Shown piece by piece: positions 44,408 through 55,659 of a stretch of 64,000 nt of DNA (position 1 is the first letter of the stretch; every line of letters starts with the position of its first letter). Made by a program: the position numbers and the translations under genes. Origin of the DNA: Cerrena zonata (lineage: Eukaryota > Basidiomycota > Agaricomycetes > Polyporales > Cerrenaceae); NCBI GenBank assembly GCA_038087015.1, contig JASBNA010000080.1, positions 118,566 to 182,565 of the forward strand. Direction: 5' to 3'. The notes below the pieces were generated by a model. It made no database searches. It was not told the DNA's origin and saw nothing but the letters and a program-made list of their open reading frames with translations.

Positions 44408-46321
44408 TCAGTTCTTGCTACCGCCCCCCCTACGCCTAATCAAGCGTAGTCCTTTCTTTCGCCTGTAAATCACCTTAGTGGGATATATAAGTCAATATAT
44501 CGTGCCTACTTACTGGTCCAGTTCAATATAATCTGCCATCTCTGGACCCAATCTGGCAATGGATGCACCTTTCTCCATCACTCCATGGACTTTACCATTG
44601 CTAAGCTGAGTTAAGCATAGGTTATGCAAAGTAACAAAGTCCCCTGAAGTGATTGAAGAAGCAGATATAGCCATTCGGTCACGCATGGTAACCCTGATGA
44701 CCATATCATCTGGGATGACGAGAGCGGTCGATACAAATACGGTGCACAAATCAGACCGGGCAGTATAGTCAGTGATATAAAGGTAAAATTTATCAGCTTT
44801 CTCTGAAATCGAAAGGACCTGAAGAAGGTTTTCAAGATTAATAACGGAGTAAACTGGTTCGAAATAGTGCTTGCCTCTGCCGTACACTGGAATGGATTGT
44901 CCAGGCCTGCATCTTGGAGGAGATATTTACTGTCCGCTGCTGCGCTCTTGGCTTCTTTACGTCTTCTGAGAAATATCTATCGCATCAATACAGATTTTAT
45001 CTAGAGAACAGATCAAAAGAATACCTTAACAAAGATACCAGGTGTGGATGACGTTCTAGCTCATCTACATCCAATTTTTTAATCTTTTTGTCCTCATTCA
45101 TTTTACCTTCACAAGCCATGATCTTGACATTCTTTAGGCTATAGAAACACCCAGTCTCCATTTGAGTGGCTTCACCCTTTGCAGAATCCCACATTGCAAT
45201 CTGTAGGATCTTGTCCTTCAGAGTGATAGGGCACCAGCTTGCTGTTTCGGGTCGAGCCATGGTGTTATGTGTATAGTCCGTCACATACAGGCAACTTGGA
45301 CCATTACCATGACCTATCACAATATGTATAACCTGTATATTCTCAAGTGAATATGGCAAAATGCAATTGTGTGGAAGACGATACTTCGATGGTGCAGTCA
45401 AAGTAATGACCGTTTCCAGAAGTATATTGTTTCAATTCTTGAATGAGTTTGTGCTTCATGTTGCTTGCTGTAGAGATGTCGTCTTGATCAATGTTCTGCC
45501 ACCATGTCTTCAGATTGTTGCAGTATTCGATCTCGGCAATGGACAGCTGATGCTCAGCCCTCTTTGAAGAGCGAGAAAACTTGATCCTGTCGCCGTCAAC
45601 AATTTCCCATGACCAGTACTCGAGTGAAGCTCCAAGATACTGTAGCGCATTGTTGTGCAGTCGGACCTGCAACATATTGGTCTCCCTGATTTTCTTGCAT
45701 TAAGCTGACCACTCACTCTGATACCACGCAAAATGATGACATCACCCGGTTGTGCTTCACCAAGGATGTTCTCATGCTTGTTGTTAGTGAAACACTGTAT
45801 CGTAACACTTCTCTTGTTATATCCAGTGCCCTTCCAGGTAGATTCATCCACAACGACCAGTTTCCTCGATAAGTCTATAAAGTAGTCATAATGTCTTCAG
45901 TACATGCGGTTCATGGTCGATGTAGAGCACTCACCCCCCGTATTCTGGGAGGTTTCTATCTCTGAGATGGACAGTACTATTCCAATAAAGTTGAAGCATG
46001 CAGACGTATTGTTAGCCGGTAGGGTGGTAACGAGAGGAAAGTATAACAGATTCTTTTGGGACAATCAATGAGTATACGAGCTGGAATGCTCATCAGCGAA
46101 CAGAAAGGAAAACATACATCAATGTTTAATACAGGTAATCCAACACTACCATGTTGTATTCTAACCGGGTTGGCGCCGGGCCCAGGACTTGGGGCGGGGT
46201 ACTGTTTTCCAGAGGATGCAGAGCTATCCGGGAATCCTCCTGTAGCTGAAAGCTGCTTTAACGCCTCCTCACGACGTTGGCGTATTACAAGTCGTCTGTT
46301 CGTTTCTTGGTCTTGTTGCAT
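44408..46321 (-). CDS. POT1: Protection of telomeres protein 1 (Pot1)
   Basis: Multi-exon minus-strand gene. Start ATG at 46321 (MQQDQETNRRLVIRQRREEA). OB1/Telo_bind: FNFIGIVLSISEIET, KLVVVDESTWKGTGY, then GDVIILRGIRV. The next exon carries QYLGASLEYWSWEIVDGDRI and an acidic linker. OB2: CLYVTDYTHNT, ITLKDKILQIAMWDSAKGEA, CFYSLKNVKIMACEGKMNED and LERHPHLVSLLR. A third OB-like block follows: FYLYITDYTARSDLC, DDMVIRVTMRDRM and VTLHNLCLTQLSNGKVHGVM. The last exon, after a GTAAGT...TTACAG intron, ends QRKKGLRLIRRRGGGSKN at 44408. Pot1 binds single-stranded telomeric DNA in shelterin. The junction between OB2 and the third block (about 44880-44990) is unresolved and may hide an extra intron or a frameshift. 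Confidence 0.85.
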
Positions 46322-46445
46322 ATTGTCTGAAGCGGGATAAGGCAAAGGTAGAGATGTTATGTTCGTAATAGCGATGGGGAAGCTGGATAGCGCAAAGCAG
46401 GAAGGAGAACTATATATACGCGTCCGTAAAATTCCCGTGCCAGGA

Positions 46446-46471
46446 CTTGTGCTGGGGGGGGGGGGTGGCGG
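46446..46471. repeat. Poly-G tract
   Basis: A run of G interrupted by TGGC upstream of Pot1; a possible G-quadruplex on the plus strand. Confidence 0.6.
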
Positions 46472-46987
46472 GGGCGATCAATCACTCTGCAAACGAAATA
46501 CCAGCGTCCGAGAGCCTAGGCTGGCAGCTACCGTACGACGGGCGTGGAAAATTCTCAAAGCCAGGAGTGCCAAGCATAAATGACACGACTGTTCATTAAG
46601 ATGAACAGGCTAGATAAGTGACCAAATATTTAGTAAGGAGTCGTTAGCTGGTACCGAGCGGGGAACACGAATCTCGGAATAAGACTAGTACCGAGCATTC
46701 TGTTGTCCAACGTTTGACGTCCATCTTCGCACGATTGCACAGCCAAGTTACGCCAGTGCGCGTTATTCCAGCTAACTCAATAACGATAGTAAATCAGCCA
46801 GTAAATACAGATGGAGAAAATGCCGGCGGGCCATGATGTCTCTTGATGTGAGAGGGGCCAACTCCCCCACTGACACCCGAGCATCATTTATGGACACTTA
46901 ACTGTCTCGCCGACGTGACCCTCATACAGTCAACGATTTGTTGATGTTGGCTGATATAGACAGGGATTTGTGTTATGACAAGTGTTT

Positions 46988-47480
46988 AAGATATTTCAGA
47001 ACAAGAGATGAACGGTCGATGGTTGATGGTACGTTTAATTGATCTCTGTCAATACCTTGCAGTGACACAGCCGACGGAGTAAATCATTTGATAGCGCCAC
47101 TTCTTGGAGCTCTGTTGCTCGACTGCGCTGACCATCGTCATTGAGATGGTTGTAATGGTTATATACCTGGCACGCTCAGCCCATGAGCCGACCATGCTGA
47201 TCGCGCCTAGCTCAGCTCCACTCCGTTCACCGCTCAAGCTGTAGCTCGACCATCAGTGAAAGTGATCTGAGAGCGTCTGAGGAGTCCTGAGAACACGCTA
47301 GTGATAAATGTGGGGTTGGACTACAGTAAGATATGATACAACAGGAGATGAACGGACGATGGTACGTGCAATTGATCTTTGTTAAAGCCTAGCAGTGTTA
47401 CAGCCGGTGGAGCAAATCATTTGATAGCGCCACTTTTTGGAGCTTCTGTTGTTCGACTGCACTAACTACCGTTATTGAGT
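46988..47480. repeat. Two diverged ~155-bp direct repeats
   Basis: 46988-47146 and 47328-47480 share GAGATGAACGG, GATGGTACGT, TTAATTGATCT/GCAATTGATCT, AAATCATTTGATAGCGCCAC and TGTTGTTCGACTGC-like words in order, spaced by 340 bp. They are non-coding; origin unknown. Confidence 0.75.
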
Positions 47481-48733
47481 TATCAGTAGAGTCATCTGAG
47501 AAGTCTGGAACACGATTAGATCCGTAGAGGTAATGTAGCGCGAGAGGATAGAGCAGTAAGACGTGTCCTGGCATACAAAAATGGCACACGATCGCAGTAG
47601 GGTAACCTAATTAGCATTCTGGTAGGCACTAGCGCGCGATATCAAATTCGAAGCGTACCATACTTTTCATAGGAAAGGTAGGTAATCCCGTAAGAAGAGA
47701 TCGCGTAGATTCCATTACCGACGGATTATGTTACATAGTACTATCACATCACTGGAGTTTGACGCTTCACCAGATTGTCAGACCCTATGCGTTCTACAGT
47801 TTCCACATGTAATTGAAATCAGCAGTGCATGTATATGGCAGAGATAAACTACTCCACGAACTGTACAGATTTATAGTAGGTTCGGTGTAAAGTTCAGTGT
47901 GTGTCAGAGGGGAAAGGTATGATTTTGACACTGCAGTTACAGTGAATCACACACTCACCTGCCAACCGATCTCCTTCTGGCTCTCAGATAAGAAATTCAT
48001 GTGCCCAAATAACTCATTGCAGCTCTGCGACCCTTTGATTAATAAACGGGAAATGGTAAAACTTAGATGTTGCCTCGCAAAGTGTGATACCAGCCACCCG
48101 GATTCCATGCTGAAATAAAACTCTGCCGTAAGCGGTGGCCCATCAAGGTCAGCATGAGCCTGTCAAGCTCTGGCTGATGGATTGCTTGTCAGGTTTCGAA
48201 GGATGCCGACGTCACTCCGGTGTGAATGTTCCGTGACATCTCTGTTAAACTCTATGCTTCCGTCAAAACTTGGCCGTCGCAGTCAATCCTCTATTATTTT
48301 TTCCGTGGAGTTCACCACATTATAGCTAAGAAGGTAGGCTATCTGTACATGCAGCAACTAGAGAAAACACTGAGGAAAGAGCCTCAAAAAATGAAGAGCA
48401 CCAAAGGGGTGTTAGACTTCGGTGGTGTGATAGTAAGAACACAGTTACAGTGGCGGCAAAAAGTCTTGCACTCTCGGCGAAATCCGCGGATTTGGCATAT
48501 TCCCACACACGTTACCCCATGTATTGTATAGCGTTAGAAAGCGTTTTACTACTACAGCAAGGTACCATTTACATGCTTATGTTTCACACCCTTCGGTATA
48601 CCGGCTACAGTGGGAGACATTCATTTCTTACTCTCTGCTCCTTCAGTATTTATCCATACCGAGTATATATTCATTGACCCTCATTGTGTAGACAGCGACT
48701 CCGTCAAATCGTAGTCGCCTCTTCGAGCTGAGG
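47481..48733. other. No recognised gene
   Basis: One plus frame (48226-48531, 101 codons) has no motif; nothing else is supported. Confidence 0.35.
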
Positions 48734-48998
48734 TTATCCAGAGTCAGTAGCTTTGTTCGAGAGGACCATTGAGCTAGGACTAGGAAGTTTGAAAGGGCGA
48801 TCGAATGCGTTGGGTCGTGGCTTTGCTGGGATTGATCGACGTCGAGGCTTCACCTGGGGCTGATCAAAGATTGGCATCCTTGAGGGGTTTGATATATCAT
48901 CCACAATGATCTCCTCCTGATGCTGGGATGCTTGGGGTTTCCGAGCAGAGGCGAGCATTTTAGAAACCTGAAGGAGGTCGGCCGATTCAGCTATCTCT
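48734..48998 (-). CDS. Orphan 3' exon of an unknown gene
   Basis: The minus frame reads AEIAESADLLQVSKMLASAR, then HQEEIIVDDISNPSRMPIF, then PRRRSIPAKPRPNAFDRPFK, and stops at 48734. The composition (basic, Pro/Ser-rich, acidic patch) looks like the disordered end of a nuclear protein. Upstream it enters the foldback at 48966-49390, so it may be a gene end duplicated or captured by that structure. No family recognised. Confidence 0.35.
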
Positions 48999-49390
48999 GC
49001 TCTTCAGGGGAACCTTATGTCACAGCATAATTTTTGGGTTATTGTAATTTTGATGGGATTCAGAGGATATGGGAATGGTATTGTACTGGCATTGTTCAGT
49101 AATATAGCCGTTATTCATTCAACATACAGTTGCCTCATATTTTTGTGATCAACTGAGGAAGCAATAGGTGCTGCCACAGTATGATATTTCAACATTCTCA
49201 CCACCAAGTTTCTGGTCAATGGTAATCTGACTAGTTGTGAGTACCCCAGAAGGTCAGAGATAGTTGAACTGGTTCAGGTATGGCTAGATTTCCCATATCC
49301 TCTGAATCCCATCAAAAGTACAATAACCCAAAAAGTATGCTGCAACATAAGATTCCCTGGAAGGTCAGAGATAGTTGAACTGGTTCAGGT
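48966..49390. repeat. Foldback structure with coding-like arms
   Basis: Arms 49020-49076 and 49288-49345 are inverted copies (CAGCATAATTTTTGGGTTAT ... CATATCCTCTGAATCCCATC), about 90% identical. Weaker complementarity extends outward to 48966 and 49390. The word AGGTCAGAGATAGTTGAACT (reading RSEIVELVQ) is also directly repeated at about 49251 and 49368, and its inverted relative (AEIAES...LLQ) lies in the orphan exon. Confidence 0.65.
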
Positions 49391-49901
49391 CAGGTTGTCA
49401 ACATGTTAATGGCATTAATTGTATTGCAGGACTCTGAAGACTTCGGCTATAACTCAGACGATATAGAATTCGTCAGGAAGAGTAGGTTTCAAGAATGTCA
49501 CATAGTGAATGCTTCTTTTTTCAAAAGGTATTCCACCTGACCTTGGATTCTAGCCCTGAAAGTAGGAGCTTATCACAATCTCTGATGATGGGAATGATGA
49601 GATTGCTACACAGGTATTAGCCATCTTCTATACAACATAAAGCTGCCTCATTACTTGTAAATAGTCTTCTACTCAGGAAGGCCCTTTGCATGTTAGGATT
49701 GGGCCATACACTCTATCCTCTGCTGGTTATGATTTATGTGTCAAGTTTTGGTCTTGTAAATCAATAGAATGGGGGAAATTGCCCCAAATGCATAAATGTA
49801 TTCTTTCTTAATACTTGATTTGCACTGATGAGAAATTTTGCTATGACTAGAATGCCCCCCAAGAAAGCTAGGATATATGCCAAACCAGCCACTCCCAGCA
49901 A
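49391..49901. other. AT-rich spacer
   Basis: Short frames only; no motif. Confidence 0.35.
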
Positions 49902-50868
49902 TTGGCGGAGATAATGGATATGTTGACTTTATATTATGCAAGTATCCTTATTGATTCCAAGAAAAAAATTCTCTATCTTCCTCAGGACAAGAAAAAGAGA
50001 GATATTTCTATCACCATAGCAAGCAGAAGACATATGATCTCAGATTTCCCTTGGAGAACTGGCCTTTCAGCTGGTCATATTCTTGCAATAACATGCACCT
50101 CTGATGATGATGAGCTAAAGGACCTTACTGGTGTTCACAAATTAGTCAATGCTGAAACTGGAAAGTCAGTATACACCCTCGACATTACTGATAGTGGTCA
50201 TGCAGTCACAATCAATAACACTAGTAATCTGATGACCTTTGAACCAAACCTGGAAGACTAACTAGATCTGATCATATATATTAGGCAGTTACTCGTACAT
50301 CTACACCAAAGGTAGTCTTCTTAGGTATACAGTATGGATTTATGATATATCTCAGAGATGCTCTATTGCATGTCAATCAATCCAGTTAGATGTCCAAGAC
50401 CAGACTGAGGTAAATGCTATCAGATGACAGATATATTGCCTTAGCATGGAAGCACAATGTAATTCATGTCTATATCTCTCAAAGGAGCCTCTATATTTCT
50501 ACTCACGTGTATTCTATGGCAGCTGAGACTCCCTATGGTGTTGTCAAAGATCAGTGGGTAACTAAATCTTCTGGTGTAGTAGATCTTGTCTCAGGTGAAG
50601 AAGATGGCAAGTTGATTCTATCTGAATGTTGAAATACGATTACACCATATCTTCAAGCTGCATATGCCTATGGGATATTAACAGAGCAAATAATGACATG
50701 AGAAACGGGCACATTCTATGCAAGTTAGATGATGATATTGGTTATTTCTCCCTTGGTGATATTCACAAGCAGGGAAATGTCTATTGTAGTGTGATTACCA
50801 TACCTCATCCCTCTTCCCTGCATGGTTGGTTGCTATATATACCAATTCAATTACCTGACCTTATTTAG
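49902..50868 (+). pseudogene. WD40-like propeller fragments, frame-broken
   Basis: Three plus frames in order: 49902-50261 (KKILYLPQDKKKRDISITIA, GVHKLVNAETGKSVYTLDI), about 50295-50430 (YTVWIYDISQRCSIACQSIQ) with 50414-50632 (LSDDRYIALAWKHNVIHVYI, VVDLVSGEEDGKLILSE), and 50626-50868 (CICLWDINRANNDM). Strand patterns such as VWIYDI, YIALAW...IHVYI and ICLWDI are typical of WD40 blades. Frame changes at about 50262, 50425 and 50630 break it. The parent protein is unknown. Confidence 0.4.
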
Positions 50869-51759
50869 AGTATGATATTATTCTACAATTCCCAGAGCAC
50901 AAGTCAACTATTAATTATATACATGCTGCTGCTTTTTGATATCCTCTTTAATATCCTGTACACTTGCAAGACCAGATAAGGCAATCTTCCATGTACCTTT
51001 GTCAACAATGACTTTTTTGATCTTTGATGATAGATCAGGATTGGCCAGTTCCAGGAGGGAAACAGTACTTACTTGATATGTGATCAATTCATGTAGCTTA
51101 GGAACGTATACAAGCTTTGCTTTATTACCCGTGAGGGAAGTAGTTTTGAGATCCAAGACAAAGTCGGTCTGAGGTGCAGGTAGTATGATTGCTAATGGGG
51201 GATGCTCAGTACCTGGCCCCAGAGAAATAATGGATACTTAGCAAATATAACAGACATTAGGATATATATATATATATTGATAAAGTATAAGCCTTACTGA
51301 TGAGGCAAATAGTGATAGTAATATTGTCAAGGAAACTGGAAGCCGTGCAAAAGAAATGAATAGAACAGATGTTGAAAAGGATATTGAGATGGTATCAACA
51401 TAGTCCAGAGTAAACTCAATGCGCTAGTAATGAAATACATCAATAATAGATCAAGGTTGTATGACCAAGGTACCCATGTGTTCTGAGTATGGGGTACCAG
51501 TATGTTTATGTTGTGGCTCAGACAACATCAACAGAGTGACACACACTTTGAGGTCACTTTCAAAGAGCGATTGACACTTGTTGATGCTTTCATTGCTTTC
51601 AGTGCTCATTCTTGTGTCGAAAGTATGGTGAAGGATAAGACACAAGTTGAAAGTAGATAATCATACAAAAGGTGCATTTAATATTAGAAAGCGATTTCAT
51701 GGGCGTGACGGTCCGCAAACTTGTTTATATAGTAAGATCGAAATGCATCTAGAGAGTCA
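50869..51759. other. AT-rich spacer with one minus frame
   Basis: A minus frame (50911-51156: LVYVPKLHELITYQVSTVSL, KVIVDKGTWKIALSGLASVQ) is coding-like but unassigned. A short TA microsatellite lies near 51262. Confidence 0.3.
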
Positions 51760-53640
51760 GAAAAAATGAAACCTGGCAGGTATATCAACAATTTTAAAAA
51801 CAGGCATTAGGTGTGCTGAATGCAAGATGGTATCTACATGAATCACACTGCGAACATGACCCCCATCTGAATCGAGCTCTGGCTCCACAATCCACATACC
51901 TGTCTCCTCGTCAGGCTCATCAGAAACTCGGAAAAACTACTCTACAAGGGCGCACGGATAGCGAACATCGTGGAGCTTAAAAGAGAAGAAGAGTCGTATG
52001 CGAGCAACGCGAAGACCACGCATCCCAGGTTGTGAAGCATCTGTAAAAACAAAAACACAATCATGACGAGGATATTTTTTCCGCTACAGTTTCGTACACC
52101 AAATGCGTTCACGATGCATGCCTTCTGTGCTACAGGGGTCACTTGGTGCATAGAAGGTAGCGACAGAGGATGTGAAAATTCGGATCCTCGAGTTGATAAC
52201 GGGACCCCGTAAAGGCAATGACCCATCAACAGATTCGTTGGGGTGAAGCTGGTCGTATATGAACAATGAGGTAAGGCGCGGGAGGTCACTACACCCAGAG
52301 TAGGTAGTGAGGTCTGGAAGAGTGTTTGGGACACGGCGTACTTGAGAAGGACTAACGTTAGGCAATTACAATCATCTCTGGAGTGGAAGAAAAGATACTA
52401 GCGCGGCTTACAAGCCTCACTTCGTTGAGTATTGAACCTTCTGCAGCAGGTCCCTGATCGTCGATATCATCAAACACCTCGCTGTACTGCCTTCGAGCAA
52501 TTTGATTGGTGTTTACACCAACTTGTTCTGAGAACTCTTCTTTGTCGCTGTCATCATCTGAGCTATCTCCATCGCTCCTCATATCCCAATAAACGTCATA
52601 GTCTAGAGGCTGAATTACTGCCAGTTTATTCAAAACATCGGAGAGGCATGATTAAGCATTCCTCGTGCTTCGAAATTGGCGCGCGAGGCAGCGAGCTTAT
52701 CAAGACGATGATTTGTAAGAAGCATTTGCCCTAATGCTTCAAAGCGACTCGAACGTCGATACGACTCCTTGACAGCCTTTATATTTTTTGATTCAGCTAT
52801 GGATGAACAGAGCCTATTGGGTACTCCAAAGTTCCGTACATGGGTAAGAAAGTGGCGTAAGGCGTGCATGCGTGGTGAGGAAAATCCGGTAGGACGTACA
52901 CCTGATCCCTGGAAGGTGGTTCACAGGCGTGCAAATTTATTAAGGACTTCCTGTGCTCCTTCCAGATCTTCTTCATCGAGCACATCCCATCGGAGGATAT
53001 AACAAAATTTGGTGAGTGCTGCGATAGCCTCTACCATAGAAGTTGGGACAAGACCTGAAATAGCAGGAAGGAAAACCTTCATAAGAGCTTTTGAGTCGTC
53101 TCCTGTCCATTGATTGAGCCCGCGGCCTTCAGAGAATTGCCGTCAGCCTGGGAAGCTGGGTAGTGCTACAATACTGCATGATGGAAAGTTTGAGTCGGAT
53201 ATAGAGAGACAGAGGTACCCATCACTACTCACCGACGATCAACTTGATCGAGAATTGCATTTGCGCGTGCTTCAGATATCATCTTGTGGATATCCGCGCG
53301 GGGGAAGTCATTTGTAAACGGCTACAGAATAAGTGCTACTATACTGGAATAGACCATAGATAATGACTTACCATAATGTCTCCCACTATACCATAGTCCT
53401 CCCACAACGTGCCCAAATCCAGCCCCTCCACCCAACCCTCTGTCCAAGTACGCAATCGTTGACTGGCTTCTTGATTTAAATTTTTGTGATCAGCATCGCA
53501 TCTTGGGGGATTAGAGTCAGTGTCTGATAGGTGGCAGGAGAATAATTTGATACTACGTACATTGGGCACTACCCCTGGACAATACATGGCGGCAGTGAGA
53601 AATACCTCACTTGTTCCTCCACGGTGTCGAGAGAAGCAAG
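51760..53640 (-). pseudogene. Plavaka transposase, C-terminal half
   Basis: Minus-strand blocks in order: EGWVEGLDLGTLWEDYGIVG (about 53400); GRGLNQWTGDDSKALMKVFL and WDVLDEEDLEGAQEVLNKFA (about 53150-52920); MHALRHFLTHVRNFGVPNRL, ESKNIKAVKESYRRSSRFEA and LGQMLLTNHRLDKLAASRAN (52869-52640); an acidic segment (52633-52358); LPDLTTYSGCSDLPRLTSLF with VATFYAPSDPCSTEGMHRER (about 52330-52090); and MRGLRVARIRLFFSF with WIVEPELDSDGGHV near 51860-52020. This is the C-terminal order of Agaricomycete Plavaka (CACTA-related) transposases. Frameshifts and stops occur at several points. It lacks the N-terminal half, which occurs in another copy at 62665 on the opposite strand. Confidence 0.8.
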
Positions 53641-54322
53641 TCAACGATTCTCACCTGGCACATACTCTTTTTTTCAACCCTCCTTCCACTATCCCCAAAC
53701 AAGAAGTAAATCAACCAATTCGGAAGCGAAGCATGACACCGGTACGCCGCAGCAGCGCTAGCCCATGCATCTGGTATCCCACAAGTTTGCTTTCCCCCCA
53801 TTTGTCCACAGACGAACGACAGAAACTCCAAAATATCTCAATCTGCATTCCCGAAGCGAACAACTCAAACAAGTAAAGAAATCAAACTCAAACAAGCAAA
53901 ATCCAGACTGTAAAAGGTGCGCCAAATAGATCTCACCATTCACTTATCAATCTTGACTCAGAATATGCAAACCAAATGTCCCGCTCCCAACTCATAACCC
54001 CTTGGCAGCCAAGTCCTCCCCCCCTTCGCTAGCACTCACAGCACCAATGGGTAACCTGGTGTCAGCCCTTGCGATAGACTCTTGCTTCCCAAGAAATGAG
54101 CAAGGCTCCCAAGGGTAACGGAGCCCGCGAACACAAGGCAAACCCAGGCGTGCCACAACTCCATCTTCGTAAGCTCAGGGCACTTACATGACCACCCAAC
54201 ATACACTGCACCAACAAACTGGTCGGACTACACTTCATCATACATAACCCCTGTCGATTCTGTCGCAGAAGCTGCAGTCAACCTCCACACCGCACCAGTG
54301 GAGCGAACCAACCTCCCGACTC

Positions 54323-54883
54323 ATGCCACACCAGCATGTCTTTGACCCCAATAACCGCTTCATCCCGGTGGTTCATGTCACATGCACTGCACGCAGCACA
54401 GACCTCAGCCAATACCCATCTGTCTTCAATGACCCCCAAAATCCGACCATTCGCCAACCAATGCTAGTACAGCTTAGGGAAAGTGTTGCATCAGGCGGTT
54501 GGGGCTCCATGGGATATGTCGCCAGAATTAGGAGCATCAACAAAATAGGTATAGAACTCCAACTTTTTGGAGTTAGCGATGACAATGCCTGCCTGTATGC
54601 CCACCTCATGGTTCCCCACAATCGTGCAATAGTCTCAAACGACCAATACCAACTTCACCGCAGTATACAATTCTGGAACCCTGCAACAGCCGACAGCCCA
54701 TCACAATATCAAGCTATGGTCGACTATGCGAGAGCGAACCATGCTCCAACAGAAGTCCAAGGAAGATTAAGTTCGGTACCTGATCTTACAGGAAACATAC
54801 TGTTCTCTCCTTTGGAAGTACCTCCACCCACATTCCACCACGTGGTCCCACCTCACCACAAATCCCCTTGGTTCGAGTACTGA
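54323..54883 (+). CDS. Hypothetical protein, 186 aa
   Basis: A single frame starting MPHQHVFDPNNRFIPVVHVT. It has alternating strand-like segments (MLVQLRESVASGGWGSMGYV, IGIELQLFGVSDDNACLYAH, VPHNRAIVSNDQYQLHRSIQ) and a Pro/His-rich end (VPPPTFHHVVPPHHKSPWFEY). In the preceding 180 bp another frame (TYTAPTNWSDYTSSYITPVD) looks coding and may be the 5' part lost by a frameshift near 54320. No transmembrane or signal sequence. No family recognised; possibly a capsid-like or OB-like beta protein, but that is speculation. Confidence 0.45.
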   Translation: MPHQHVFDPNNRFIPVVHVTCTARSTDLSQYPSVFNDPQNPTIRQPMLVQLRESVASGGWGSMGYVARIRSINKIGIELQLFGVSDDNACLYAHLMVPHNRAIVSNDQYQLHRSIQFWNPATADSPSQYQAMVDYARANHAPTEVQGRLSSVPDLTGNILFSPLEVPPPTFHHVVPPHHKSPWFEY

Positions 54884-55409
54884 GGAGACCAAAATTGTTG
54901 ACTGCAAATCGCCATCCAGACATTCAGCACAACCCACCGGCCACACCCTGGTTCAGTAACCTGAGTTTTCCCACCCGCCCATCGCTTTCTTGCTAAGTCC
55001 TTTCACAGGTAACTCGCTTGTGTCGGGAGGTCAACTTGACCTTCATCCATCTCATTTTTTCCCCTATTCTGACATCGCCTTTCCTTTTTTTCCCACCCCG
55101 CTGCTTTACATATATGCATTTCGCCGTAACTTGATTCCCTTTCTCACCACACGTTTCCCACTCCATTACAACTCCTCAGCGTACTCAGACGTCCATCATG
55201 TCTTCCACACTTCCAAACTTACACTCTTTCATTTCCATTCACTCCTTCCCTCCATCTCAAATCTCTGTTCTTGTCCCGTAGTATTATACGGACCATGTCG
55301 TTTGTTGTGCACACCCAAATAGTGTCCAGTCAAATACAAACATGAGCAGTGTAGCACTGAATCACATCGACAACAAGTCGTGCCTTTCCTCACAAGACCA
55401 CAGACTGCC

Positions 55410-55489
55410 TGTGAACATTGAGCCACATAGACCAGGTTGCATGCCCCATTGTGAACATCGAGCCACATAGACCAGGTTGCATGCCCCAT
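55410..55489. repeat. Tandem duplication of a 40-bp unit
   Basis: Units 55410-55449 and 55450-55489 (TGTGAACATTGAGCCACATA GACCAGGTTGCATGCCCCAT) differ at one base. A third partial start, TGTGAC, follows. Confidence 0.92.
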
Positions 55490-55659
55490 TGTGACACTGA
55501 GTGACATTGCCCATTTTGGAAAAGTTCCATTGAACATTCTCTATGACTATTCCCTATTTCAAAAATGTCTAGACAGCATTCTACAATCGCTGAATCGACA
55601 TAGACCGTTGCTCGTATACAGGATGTAGCTTAACAGAAGATGGGCAAATGACCATGCTG

